DNA of 64,000 bases. It comes from an uncultured Bacteroidales bacterium (lineage in GTDB: Bacteria > Bacteroidota > Bacteroidia > Bacteroidales > Paludibacteraceae). A model generated the notes under the pieces. It was not told the origin of the DNA and searched no databases. It worked only from the letters and a program-made list of their open reading frames with translations. How positions within the stretch are numbered: the stretch's first letter is position 1; each line of letters starts with the position of its first letter. The translations under genes and the position numbers were made by a program. The stretch is from the NCBI GenBank assembly GCA_946406195.1, contig CAMJJT010000001.1:1-64000 (forward strand). Direction: 5' to 3'. Shown here one piece after another: positions 26,168-34,765 of the stretch.

Positions 26168-28081
26168 ATGAGAAAAATTGTAATGAGTATAATGCTGTGC
26201 ATGATGGCGGTGGTGGAAGCTGCTAATGTATATAATGTGACTGCCAGTAAAGTGACGATAGAGGATCTGACAACCGACAAGAATAATTTCTTTGTGACCG
26301 TCAATGCGGCTACTTCCACCGGGGAGTATGAGATCGCTTTTGATCTTTGGCCGAGCAGTCGTTCAGCGATTGGTTCGTTCAGCACGTCGGACAAGACGAT
26401 CGGGTATGTGAGCAGTTTTGTACACAAGACGAAAGCGAACGGCAAAGCCGTAGATATGTGGTATTACCCGGAGGAGAATGCACCGATCAGTCTCAGCATC
26501 GTTCAGAAAGATGAGACGACTTGTACCCTGAGCGGTTCAATCACCGCCAGCCGTAACGGGACGGCATACACGTATGTCATTGCGCCGTATGATTTTGCGT
26601 ACGCAGAAGGTCCCGTAGATCCGGAGCCGGAGAAAGACCCTTACCGCTTTGAGCCGACCGAGCCGACGACGGTGGATTTCGTAGCAGACGTTATTCATTT
26701 CCGCGAACGGGATACATATATCGAAGTGACGCTCAACGAGATGGCGCAGGAGACGTACGACTGGATTGAGTTGAGGTTGCTGTCCGACACGATGGATATG
26801 CCGGCAGGTCATTATACCATTGACGAGAGTTATGAGGCCGGCACTATCACCGCTTCGAAAGGATATTTAGGCAGCACGAAAGGCGATGACCCGAGCTACG
26901 TAGCTATCCGTGCGGACAAGGAGAGTTGGGGTCAGTACACTCCGTATTACCTCGCGAGCGGCAGTCTGAGCGTTAGTTACAACGAGAAAGGCGACACGAT
27001 CCTCATCACCGGTAGTGCGATCTCCCATAACGGCTCGACGATTCATATCCACGCGAAGAGTTATAACATGCTGTACGTGGAAGAGGAGCAGCCGAAAGAG
27101 CCAGAGTACGTGACGCTGAATATAGACACGGTGATGATTACTTATATGAGCAATCTGTCCGACAGCGCGAACAACCGGTATGTCTATACTTTCAGTTTCT
27201 CGCATCAGGACGATTATCCGCAGGTATTGAGTGATGTTATTCTGAGTCAACCGATGTCGATGGTGGAAGGGACGTACAGTTTGGCAGACGGCACGATAGA
27301 CGGTCTGATCCTTTCGCAGAACCAAGAGGATTTCGAGATGAACATCTTTGCCGGCGGCGCGTATGATTTCACGAAGGCGACGCTGACGTTAACGCCGAAA
27401 GGCGATGGTCAATGGATCTACACGATGCATCTGGAGGACGTGATAGGCAGCACGTATGATTTTGTGTTGGAACAGACCCCGCATATCGTACTCTACCCTG
27501 CTCCGGAGGTAGATCCGAAAGAAGCGCCCTACACGGACGAGCAGAAAGAGACCGCGATGATCACGATGGTTTTAGACACGATCATTTGGGACAGTAAGAG
27601 CGTCAGCAAAGACGGTATCATCGATATCTACCTGACCCAATTGCAGGCGGACATCAACGGTCTGCGCGCTTTTGTCCATTTAGGCATGTACGCTGAAGAG
27701 GCATATCCGGAGGCAGGTATCTATCCTGTGAACGGAAGTGAGGAGAGCGGTTCGTTCAGCGCTTCGCTCGGTCGGTACGGAAGCACCCTGATCCCGTGTT
27801 ATGTAGCGCTGGTGGACGAGAGCGGTAACGTTTATGCTATCTGGTACATCGTCAGCGGCGATATCGCGCTCTCTTACGAAGGGAACCAACCCGTCCTTGG
27901 CGGCGAATGCACCTCCTATTACGGGTCCACTATCCGGTTTGTATATCAGCCGAAAGGACAAGGTGTGGAGGATGTACAAGGGGACAAAGTACAAGGTACA
28001 AAGGTGCTGCGCGACGGACAAATCTATATTCTATACAAAGGGCGGATGTACGACGTACAGGGGCGACCCGCACGGTACTAA
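26168..28081 (+). CDS. T9SS cargo protein with four related beta domains
   Basis: The 637-residue product starts MRKIVMSIMLCMMAVVEA, a signal peptide; the open frame begins at 26003, but the promoter at 26109-26140 and the signal peptide fix the start here. Four units (about 20-145, 160-305, 315-445 and 460-605) have the same plan as those in the 24285 protein: entry strand (NVTASKVTIEDL, TVDFVADVIHF, LNIDTVMITY, TMVLDTIIWD), middle 'G-x-Y/F-x' turn (GSFSTSD, AGHYTID, EGTYSLADG, AGIYPVNG) and closing strand (GSITASRNG, ASGSLSVSY, LEDVIGSTY, VSGDIALSY). It ends with the sorting sequence KVLRDGQIYILYKGRMYDVQ. The linker GVEDVQGDKVQGT is coded by repeats of ACAAAGTACAAGGTACAAAG. Confidence 0.83.
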   Translation: MRKIVMSIMLCMMAVVEAANVYNVTASKVTIEDLTTDKNNFFVTVNAATSTGEYEIAFDLWPSSRSAIGSFSTSDKTIGYVSSFVHKTKANGKAVDMWYYPEENAPISLSIVQKDETTCTLSGSITASRNGTAYTYVIAPYDFAYAEGPVDPEPEKDPYRFEPTEPTTVDFVADVIHFRERDTYIEVTLNEMAQETYDWIELRLLSDTMDMPAGHYTIDESYEAGTITASKGYLGSTKGDDPSYVAIRADKESWGQYTPYYLASGSLSVSYNEKGDTILITGSAISHNGSTIHIHAKSYNMLYVEEEQPKEPEYVTLNIDTVMITYMSNLSDSANNRYVYTFSFSHQDDYPQVLSDVILSQPMSMVEGTYSLADGTIDGLILSQNQEDFEMNIFAGGAYDFTKATLTLTPKGDGQWIYTMHLEDVIGSTYDFVLEQTPHIVLYPAPEVDPKEAPYTDEQKETAMITMVLDTIIWDSKSVSKDGIIDIYLTQLQADINGLRAFVHLGMYAEEAYPEAGIYPVNGSEESGSFSASLGRYGSTLIPCYVALVDESGNVYAIWYIVSGDIALSYEGNQPVLGGECTSYYGSTIRFVYQPKGQGVEDVQGDKVQGTKVLRDGQIYILYKGRMYDVQGRPARY

Positions 28082-28148
28082 GACGTCCGTAATGCGAACG
28101 AGATGCGAATGACAGGTCCTGCTAAACAACAGCTAATATAACAGACTT

Positions 28149-29963
28149 ATGCAAAATATACGAAACATAGCAATTATTGCGCACGTTGACCACGGCAAAA
28201 CGACCTTGGTTGACAAGATGCTGTACACGGCAAATGTCATTAGCCGTCAGCAATCAGCATTCAGCGATCAGCCGAAGGAGTTGATTTTGGACAACAACGA
28301 TTTGGAACGTGAGCGCGGAATCACTATTCTCGCCAAGAACGTAGCCATCGAGTACAAAGGCGTAAAAATCAACATCATCGACACTCCGGGTCACGCGGAT
28401 TTCGGCGGCGAGGTGGAGCGTGTACTGAACATGGCAGACGGCGTGTTGCTGCTGGTAGATGCGTTCGAGGGCGCGATGCCGCAGACCCGTTTTGTGCTGC
28501 AGAAAGCCTTGGAGTTGGGTTTGAAACCCATCGTGGTGATTAACAAAGTAGATAAACTGAACTGCCGTCCGGACGAGGTGCAGGAAGAGGTGTTTGACCT
28601 GATGTGCAACCTCAACGCGACGGATGATCAGTTGGATTTCCAGACGCTGTATGGTAGTGCTAAGCAGGGATGGATGTCGAAAGACTGGAAGAAGCCGACT
28701 ACGGATCTGACCGATCTCATGGACTCTATCATCGAGTATATCCCGGCGCCGGAAGACAACCCGGGTACGCCGCAGATGTTGGTGACGAGTCTGGATTATA
28801 ACAGTTATGTGGGCCGAATCGCGATTGGAAGGGTACACCGCGGCGAGTTCAAAGACGGACAAGCTGTTACCCTCGCCAAAAAAGACGGCACGATGGTCAA
28901 GACGAAGATCAAAGAGTTGCATACCTTCTCGGGTATGGGACACGTGAAGACGGACGTGGTGAAGAACGGAGACATATGCGCGATGATCGGTATTGACGGA
29001 TTTGAGATCGGCGACACCATCTGCGACGCAGAGAAACCCGAACCGCTCAAACCGATCGCGATCGACGAGCCGACGATGAGTATGACGTTCTGCATCAACG
29101 ACAGTCCGTTCTTCGGTCAGGACGGTAAGTTCGTCACCAGCCGGCATATCCAAGACCGTCTGAACAAAGAACTGGAGAAGAACCTCGCTCTGCGCGTAGA
29201 GAAAGGTGCGGAGGAGAGCAGTTGGCGTGTGTTCGGTCGCGGTGTGCTGCATCTGAGCGTGCTGATTGAGACCATGCGTCGCGAGGGATACGAGCTGCAG
29301 GTAGGTCAACCGCAAGTGATCATCAAAGAGATCGACGGTGTCAAGTGCGAGCCGGTGGAGAGCCTGACGGTGAACACACCGGAAGAGTGCAGCGGTAAGA
29401 TCATCGAGTTCGTGAGCACCCACAAAGGCGAGATGACGAAGATGGAGATGGTTAACGACCGTGTGCATCTGGAGTTCACTATCCCGAGCCGCGGAATCAT
29501 GGGAATGCGTACGTACGTCATGAACGTGAGTGCCGGCGAGGCCATCATGGCACACCGGTTCCTTGAGTACCAGCCGTGGAAAGGCGAGATCGTGAAGCGA
29601 AACAACGGTAGTTTGATCGCTATGGAGGCCGGTACGGCATATGCTTATGCGCTGGACAAGTTGCAGGATAGAGGAAAATTCTTCATCGACCCGCAGGAAG
29701 AGGTGTACGCCGGTCAGGTAGTAGGCGAGAACGCGAAGGAAGGCGACATCGTCATCAACGTGACCAAGAGCAAGAAACTGACGAATATGCGTTCGAAGAG
29801 CGCAGACGACAAGGCTGTGTTACCACCGCCTGTGAGAATGAGTTTGGAAGAGGCGTTGGAGTACATCAAAGAGGACGAGTACGTAGAGGTAACGCCGCAC
29901 GCGATGCGAATCCGCAAGATTATTCTCGACGAGTTGGAGCGGAAAAGAGCGGGAAGGGTATAA
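28149..29963 (+). CDS. typA: translational GTPase TypA/BipA
   Basis: TypA is a ribosome-associated GTPase of the EF-G group needed for growth under stress and for late 50S assembly. The 604-residue product has the usual length. The G motifs are visible: AHVDHGKTT (G1), GITIL (G2), DTPGHADF (G3), NKVDK (G4) and GSAKQGW (G5), followed by EF-G-like domains and the TypA C-terminal domain. Between the P-loop and switch [14 protein letters not shown] (residues about 36-48) looks a few residues longer than in related proteins and is coded by the short repeat CAGCAATCAGCATTCAGCG. The stop is followed by a structured element and then the trigger factor gene. Confidence 0.96.
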   Translation: MQNIRNIAIIAHVDHGKTTLVDKMLYTANVISRQQSAFSDQPKELILDNNDLERERGITILAKNVAIEYKGVKINIIDTPGHADFGGEVERVLNMADGVLLLVDAFEGAMPQTRFVLQKALELGLKPIVVINKVDKLNCRPDEVQEEVFDLMCNLNATDDQLDFQTLYGSAKQGWMSKDWKKPTTDLTDLMDSIIEYIPAPEDNPGTPQMLVTSLDYNSYVGRIAIGRVHRGEFKDGQAVTLAKKDGTMVKTKIKELHTFSGMGHVKTDVVKNGDICAMIGIDGFEIGDTICDAEKPEPLKPIAIDEPTMSMTFCINDSPFFGQDGKFVTSRHIQDRLNKELEKNLALRVEKGAEESSWRVFGRGVLHLSVLIETMRREGYELQVGQPQVIIKEIDGVKCEPVESLTVNTPEECSGKIIEFVSTHKGEMTKMEMVNDRVHLEFTIPSRGIMGMRTYVMNVSAGEAIMAHRFLEYQPWKGEIVKRNNGSLIAMEAGTAYAYALDKLQDRGKFFIDPQEEVYAGQVVGENAKEGDIVINVTKSKKLTNMRSKSADDKAVLPPPVRMSLEEALEYIKEDEYVEVTPHAMRIRKIILDELERKRAGRV

Positions 29964-29972
29964 GCGCTTTTG

Positions 29973-30069
29973 GAGCGAATGCTTCTCATCAAAAAACGCA
30001 GTGCCCCCTGCTCATGCTTTTGCGGACCCCAACCGCAAAAGAATGTTTTTGCTTGAGAACATTTCGCTC
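29973..30069 (+). repeat. multi-branched inverted-repeat element upstream of tig
   Basis: GAGCGAA..TTCTC (29973-29987) pairs with GAGAA..TTCGCTC (30055-30069), 12 of 15 positions. Inside are GCAG/CTGC (29998-30011, loop TGCCCC) and CTTTTGCGG/CCGCAAAAG (30017-30041, perfect 9 pairs). The following AAACGAAAAAACAATAAAAA resembles the A-element tail. The whole lies between typA and tig, ending 42 bases before the tig start. Confidence 0.7.
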
Positions 30070-30111
30070 AGGCGGATGTAAACGAAAAAACAATAAAAAT
30101 CAACAATAAAA

Positions 30112-31194
30112 ATGAAAATTGAACAAAGTGAATTGAAAGATTTGATGGCTGTTGTGACGCTCACTATTGAGCCGGCAGACTATCAGGAGGAAGTTGCAAA
30201 GCAACTGAAAGAAGTACGTCACAAAGCACAAATGCCAGGTTTCCGTCCGGGAATGGTTCCCGCCGGATTGGTAAAGAAAATGTACGGGAAAGGCATCCTT
30301 GCAGACGTACTGAACAAACTCGTAGGTGAGAACCTGCAAAAGCACATTGAGGACAACAAGTTGCAGATTTTGGGTGAGCCGCTGCCGAACGCAGAGCAAG
30401 GAAACGTGGATCTCGATCACGAAGAGAGTTTCACTTTCGCTTTCGACATCGCCGTAGCTCCTGAGTTTGACGCTTCGCTGAACGGCAAGAACAAAGTGCC
30501 GGAGTACACGATCGAGGCAACCGACGAGATGGTGAACAAGCAGGTAGAGGCTTACACTAACCGTTACGGTGAGTACATCCCCGAGGACAAAGAGAAAGGC
30601 ACGAAAGCAGAGGTTAAACCGTGCGCTGTGGATGCAGAGCTGTTCGCTAAAGTGTATGGCGCTGACGCTCCGAAAGATGAAGCAGGATTCCGTGCCCGCG
30701 TGAAAGAAGATATCGAGCGTTCGCTCGCTGAGGAGAGCAAATACCGTTTCGGCATTGACGTGAAAGCCGCTGTGCTCAAGAAAATGGAGAAGATCAGCTT
30801 CCCGGAGGAGTTCCTCAAACGCTGGGTTCTCGCTACCAACGAGAAGATGACCGCTGAGGAGCTGGATAAAGATTTCCCGAAGATGATCGAGGAACTCAAA
30901 TGGCATCTCGCGAAAGACCAGCTGATGAAAGCGAACAAGATCGACGTACAGAAAGAGGAGGTTGAGGAGTTCGCGAAACGTATCGCTAAAATGCAGTTCA
31001 TGCAGTACGGTCTGATGAACGTAGAGGACGATATGCTCGCTAACTACGCTCAGGAGATGCTCAAGAACGAGGATCAGTTGCGTAACATCGTTGAGCGCGT
31101 AGCCGAGGACAAGATCTTCGCGGCTATCAAGGGAATCGTCAAAGTAGAGCCCAAGACTGTCAGCCAAGAGGAGTTTGATAAACTGTTTAAGTAA
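30112..31194 (+). CDS. tig: trigger factor lacking the FKBP-type PPIase domain
   Basis: Trigger factor binds the ribosome tunnel exit and shields nascent chains. The N-terminal ribosome-binding domain is intact, with the signature GFRPGMVP at residues 43-50. The C-terminal chaperone domain is also intact (about 175-360; FPEEFLKRWV, then NIVERVAEDKIFAAI). The usual middle PPIase domain of about 90 residues is missing: VNKQVEAYTNRYGEY is followed after about 20 residues (near 156-172) by AELFAKVYG, which normally comes after the PPIase domain. The length, 360 residues, against about 430-450 fits this. Both joined parts are well kept, so this is a clean loss and probably a functional protein. 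Confidence 0.93.
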   Translation: MKIEQSELKDLMAVVTLTIEPADYQEEVAKQLKEVRHKAQMPGFRPGMVPAGLVKKMYGKGILADVLNKLVGENLQKHIEDNKLQILGEPLPNAEQGNVDLDHEESFTFAFDIAVAPEFDASLNGKNKVPEYTIEATDEMVNKQVEAYTNRYGEYIPEDKEKGTKAEVKPCAVDAELFAKVYGADAPKDEAGFRARVKEDIERSLAEESKYRFGIDVKAAVLKKMEKISFPEEFLKRWVLATNEKMTAEELDKDFPKMIEELKWHLAKDQLMKANKIDVQKEEVEEFAKRIAKMQFMQYGLMNVEDDMLANYAQEMLKNEDQLRNIVERVAEDKIFAAIKGIVKVEPKTVSQEEFDKLFK

Positions 31195-31200
31195 TTAGCC

Positions 31201-31226
31201 GAGATCACGAGATCACGTGACCACGA
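31201..31226. repeat. GATCACGA-type short tandem repeat
   Basis: GAGATCACGAGATCACGTGA then CCACGA fill the gap before mpl and include the GTG at 31217, which is not the likely start of that gene. Confidence 0.82.
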
Positions 31227-31231
31227 AAATC

Positions 31232-32578
31232 ATGACACACATTCATTTCATAGCTATTGGTGGGGCGGCGATGCATAATCTTGCACTCGCCGTTGCCTCC
31301 AAAGCAGGGTACCAAGTGACGGGTTCGGATGATGAGATCTTCGATCCGGCGTTGACCCATCTGCGCGAGGCAGGATTGCTGCCGGACGAGATGGGATGGC
31401 ACCCGGAGCGGATCACGCCGGACATCGATGCTATCATCCTTGGCATGCACGCACGCGAAGATAATCCGGAATTAGTGCGTGCGCGCGAGTTGGGGCTGAA
31501 GATCTACTCCTTCCCGGAGTACCTCTACGAGCAGACGAAAGACAAGATTCGTATCGTGGTAGGCGGTTCGCACGGCAAGACCACCACGACCTCGATGATT
31601 CTGTATGTGCTCAAGCGTCTGGGCATCGAAGCCGATTACATGGTAGGCGCACAGATAGAGGGTTTTGAGCGGATGGTCAGACTGAGCGACACCGCCAAGT
31701 ACGCTGTTTTTGAGGGCGATGAGTATTTGACGAGTCCGCTGGATCTGCGGTCCAAGTTCCTTTGGTACCACCCGCATGTAGCTATACTGACCGGCATCGC
31801 ATGGGATCATATCAACGTCTTTCCGACTTTTCCGGAGTATGTGGAGACGTTCCGGAAGTTTGTGCAGAGCATTGAGCCGGAAGGTTCGTTCATCTATTTC
31901 CAAGGCGATGAGAACCTGAGAATGCTGGCGGACGAGATCACGGGATCACGAGATCACGAGATCACGGCTATTCCTTACGATGCGTACGATGGGAATGTAG
32001 TGATGCAGGTTTTCGGCAAACATAATATGCAGAACTTGCAGGCAGCGATGCTTGCGTGTCACTGTATCGGCGTAGCGCCGGATGATTTCTACCGCGAGAT
32101 AAGCACTTTCACCGGTGCCTCCAACCGATTGGAGAAGATCTGCGAGAATGAGAGTTCCGTAGCATACAAAGATTTTGCACATAGTCCGTCGAAACTGAAA
32201 GCGACTATCAACGCAGTACGGGAGAGATACCCCGAAAAGAAACTGATCGCCTGCATGGAGTTGCATACTTTCTCCTCGCTGATGGCAGATTTTCTGCCGC
32301 AATACAAAGGGTGTATGGGAGAGGCAGACATCGCGTACGTCTATTTCAACCCGAAGGTGATTGAGCATAAACGGCTCACTCCTATCACCGCTGACGAAGT
32401 GCGCGAGGCATTTGGCACGAAGAATGTAGAGGTGTTTACGGATAGCGAGGCGCTATTGAAAGCTGTCAGGAATCAGTATTCAGCATTCAGCGACAAAGGG
32501 ATAGCGCTGCTGATGATGTCAAGCGGCACGTTTGACGGAGTGAATGTGAAGGAGTTTGCGAGCGAATTAATCTCGTGA
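31232..32578 (+). CDS. mpl: Mur ligase family protein, Mpl type (murein tripeptide recycling)
   Basis: Mpl joins UDP-MurNAc to recycled L-Ala-D-Glu-meso-diaminopimelate, bypassing MurC-MurE. The MurC-like N-domain starts IHFIAIGGAAMHNLALAVA; the ATP-binding motif is GGSHGKTTTTSM; FEGDEYLTSP, AWDHINVFPT and ASNRLEKI follow as in this family. The ATG at 31232 is chosen because the upstream GTG lies in a repeat. The linker at residues about 237-243 (ITGSRDHEIT) is coded by four units of the GATCACGA repeat (31934-31966), and RNQYSAFSDKG near residue 413 by another short repeat (CAGTATTCAGCATTCAGCG). Both keep the frame. Confidence 0.88.
   Translation: MTHIHFIAIGGAAMHNLALAVASKAGYQVTGSDDEIFDPALTHLREAGLLPDEMGWHPERITPDIDAIILGMHAREDNPELVRARELGLKIYSFPEYLYEQTKDKIRIVVGGSHGKTTTTSMILYVLKRLGIEADYMVGAQIEGFERMVRLSDTAKYAVFEGDEYLTSPLDLRSKFLWYHPHVAILTGIAWDHINVFPTFPEYVETFRKFVQSIEPEGSFIYFQGDENLRMLADEITGSRDHEITAIPYDAYDGNVVMQVFGKHNMQNLQAAMLACHCIGVAPDDFYREISTFTGASNRLEKICENESSVAYKDFAHSPSKLKATINAVRERYPEKKLIACMELHTFSSLMADFLPQYKGCMGEADIAYVYFNPKVIEHKRLTPITADEVREAFGTKNVEVFTDSEALLKAVRNQYSAFSDKGIALLMMSSGTFDGVNVKEFASELIS
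31934..31966 (+). repeat. GATCACGA tandem repeat inside mpl
   Basis: GAGATCACGGGATCACG then AGATCACGAGATCACG: four units in the coding frame of mpl, the same unit that fills the gaps before (31201) and after (32575) this gene. Confidence 0.88.
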
Positions 32579-32624
32579 TTACGTGATCACGAGATCACGA
32601 GACCACGACACCACGGGATCACGA
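32575..32624. repeat. GATCACGA-type short tandem repeat
   Basis: GTGATTACGTGATCACGAG, then ATCACGAGACCACGACACC and ACGGGATCACGA start at the mpl stop codon and nearly fill the gap to the deaminase gene. Confidence 0.85.
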
Positions 32625-32638
32625 AAAGAATATAAACT

Positions 32639-33055
32639 ATGACAAAACAACAGAAACGCGATTATTTATACATGCGGATGGCGCGTACATGGGCGGAGAA
32701 CAGTTATTGTGTCCGTCGCAAAGTAGGCGCGCTTTTGGTGAAGGACCAGATGATCATCTCCGACGGGTATAACGGTACACCATCCGGATTTGAGAACATC
32801 TGCGAAGACGAGAACAACGTCTCCAAACCCTACGTACTGCACGCGGAAGCGAACGCGCTGACCAAAGTGGCACGATCGAACAACAGCTCGGACGGCGCTA
32901 CGCTCTACGTGACTGCCAGTCCGTGTCTGGAGTGCTCGAAGTTGATTATCCAGTCGGGCATCAAACGCGTGGTTTACGGCGAGGAATACCGCATCATGGA
33001 CGGCGTGGAGCTGCTTAAAAGAGCAGGCATTGAAGTGGAGTTTTTGAAAGATTGA
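32639..33055 (+). CDS. deoxycytidylate (dCMP) deaminase family protein
   Basis: Zinc-dependent deaminases of this family convert dCMP to dUMP for dTMP synthesis; some are annotated ComEB. The 138-residue protein has the full metal and catalytic set: His68-Ala-Glu70 (LHAEANAL) and Cys96/Cys99 (SPCLECSKL). SDGYNGTPSGFENI is the typical substrate-site block. In other Bacteroidetes this gene is next to an S41 peptidase gene, as here (33158). Confidence 0.92.
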   Translation: MTKQQKRDYLYMRMARTWAENSYCVRRKVGALLVKDQMIISDGYNGTPSGFENICEDENNVSKPYVLHAEANALTKVARSNNSSDGATLYVTASPCLECSKLIIQSGIKRVVYGEEYRIMDGVELLKRAGIEVEFLKD

Positions 33056-33157
33056 CGATTGAACGATTGACGAAGTACGACTGATTGACGATTTGGTCAA
33101 TTGTACAATTTAATTCAATCGTAAATAAATCGTAAATGGTAAATTTATAAATCGTAA
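33049..33157. repeat. two classes of short tandem repeat between genes
   Basis: First GATTGACGATTGAACGATTG and further GATTGACGA units (33049-33095), then repeats of AAATCGTAAAT (33117-33157). The second unit recurs near 47402 and 57215. Confidence 0.75.
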
Positions 33158-34765
33158 ATGAAAAAATATCTTCTTCCCACATTAACCGTCATTGGCGTTG
33201 CCTTAGGCATCGTGATCGGTATGTCGCTTAGTCAGCAGGCTAACGCGCAACGGGTCATCTTCCAGAACGGGCAGCTGCAATTAGAGCTTAGCAAAGTGGA
33301 CAGGCTGCTTCAACTGATGGAGCATACCTACGTCGATGAGATCAATGTGGACAGCATCACCGACGAAGTGATGGCGGAACTGGTGCAGAAACTGGATCCC
33401 CACTCCGCTTATATTCCGAAAGAGGATCTGGAGATAGTTAACTCCGAACTGGCAGGTTCGTTCTCGGGTATCGGCGTGCAGTTCACGATCCAGCAAGACA
33501 CCGTACGCATCGTAGCCGTGATTGCCGGCGGTCCGAGCGAAGGCGTCGGTGTACTGGCAGGCGATAAGATCGTCAGCGTGGACGACTCGGTCTTCGTAGG
33601 CAAAAAGATGAACAATGAGAAAGTGATGAAGACTCTTCGCGGTCCCAAAGGCACAGAGGTCAAACTCGGCGTAGTGCGTCCGGGTGCCAGCGAGACGCTC
33701 TTCTTCACTATCACGCGCGGAGACATTCCTGTTACCAGTGTGGATGCGAAATTTATTATAGAGCAGGGCGGAAAGAAGATTGGTTTTGTGCGCGTGAATA
33801 AGTTCGGCGAGACGACGTATAAAGAGTTCATTACGGCTTTGGCAGAGTTGAAAGCGAAAGGTGCAGACCGCTATATCGTGGACCTTCGTGAGAACAGCGG
33901 CGGATACATGGATCAAGCTATTCGGATGGCGAATGAGTTCCTGCACCGCGGCGAGTTGATCGTCTATTCGGAGGGTCGTGCCTACCCGCGCTATGAAGCG
34001 AAAGCAGATGGTACGGGACGGTTCAAAGAGGTGCCGTTAGCTGTGCTGATTGACGATTTCTCTGCTTCGGCGAGCGAGATCTTCGCCGGCGCGATGCAGG
34101 ATAACGACCGTGCGACTATCATTGGACGCCGTTCGTTCGGAAAAGGACTGGTGCAACAACAGATGCCTTTTGAAGACGGCAGTGCCGTGCGATTGACGGT
34201 AGCCCGCTATCATACACCGAGCGGAAGGTGCATCCAGAAACCCTACACCCTTGGCGACCAGAAAGATTATGAGAAAGAACTGTTGGAGCGTTTCGAACGC
34301 GGCGAGTTCTACTCTGCCGACTCGGTTCATTATAACGACACTACAGTTTATCGCACCAAGAAAGGGCGTATCGTACATGGCGGAGGAGGAATCATGCCGG
34401 ACGTATTTGTAGGACGAGACACCACGCTCAATACACCGTATTACAACAAAGTGGTCAATCTGGCGTTCACTTATCAGTTCGCTTATCAATACACGGACCA
34501 GCATCGCAAAGAGTTGAGCCGGTTCAAGGATTGGCAGGCATTGGAGAATTATCTGAAAAAACAAAACCTGATTAAGGAGTTTGTGGCTTTCGCCGCTACC
34601 AAAGACGTAGCGCCGAACGAGGAACAGATCGAGAAATCCAAACCGCTGCTGAACCGACTGCTCAATGCCTATATCGTACGAAATATCTTAGGCGACGAAG
34701 GCTTTTTCCCGCTCTTCGAACGCGACGATGAAATAACTAAAAAAGCAATGGAGGTACTACAATGA
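33158..34765 (+). CDS. S41 family C-terminal processing peptidase
   Basis: This 535-residue periplasmic protease has an N-terminal signal or anchor (MKKYLLPTLTVIGVALGIVI), a PDZ domain (about residues 100-185; GSFSGIGVQFTIQQDTVRIV, then GPSEGVGVLAGDKIVSVDD) and the S41 core. The catalytic serine lies in DDFSASASEIFAG and the general-base lysine in GRRSFGKGLVQ. The C-terminal about 130 residues are the extra domain seen in Bacteroidetes Ctp proteins. It probably trims or degrades envelope proteins. Its stop overlaps the next start as ATGA. Confidence 0.93.
   Translation: MKKYLLPTLTVIGVALGIVIGMSLSQQANAQRVIFQNGQLQLELSKVDRLLQLMEHTYVDEINVDSITDEVMAELVQKLDPHSAYIPKEDLEIVNSELAGSFSGIGVQFTIQQDTVRIVAVIAGGPSEGVGVLAGDKIVSVDDSVFVGKKMNNEKVMKTLRGPKGTEVKLGVVRPGASETLFFTITRGDIPVTSVDAKFIIEQGGKKIGFVRVNKFGETTYKEFITALAELKAKGADRYIVDLRENSGGYMDQAIRMANEFLHRGELIVYSEGRAYPRYEAKADGTGRFKEVPLAVLIDDFSASASEIFAGAMQDNDRATIIGRRSFGKGLVQQQMPFEDGSAVRLTVARYHTPSGRCIQKPYTLGDQKDYEKELLERFERGEFYSADSVHYNDTTVYRTKKGRIVHGGGGIMPDVFVGRDTTLNTPYYNKVVNLAFTYQFAYQYTDQHRKELSRFKDWQALENYLKKQNLIKEFVAFAATKDVAPNEEQIEKSKPLLNRLLNAYIVRNILGDEGFFPLFERDDEITKKAMEVLQ

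Noticed and set aside
26003..26168. Upstream extension of the 26168 gene
   Set aside because: It starts inside hairpin C2 and before the promoter, and would hide the signal peptide.
28254..29555. 433-residue minus-strand frame inside typA
   Set aside because: His/Leu-rich antisense shadow of typA with no domain or signal.
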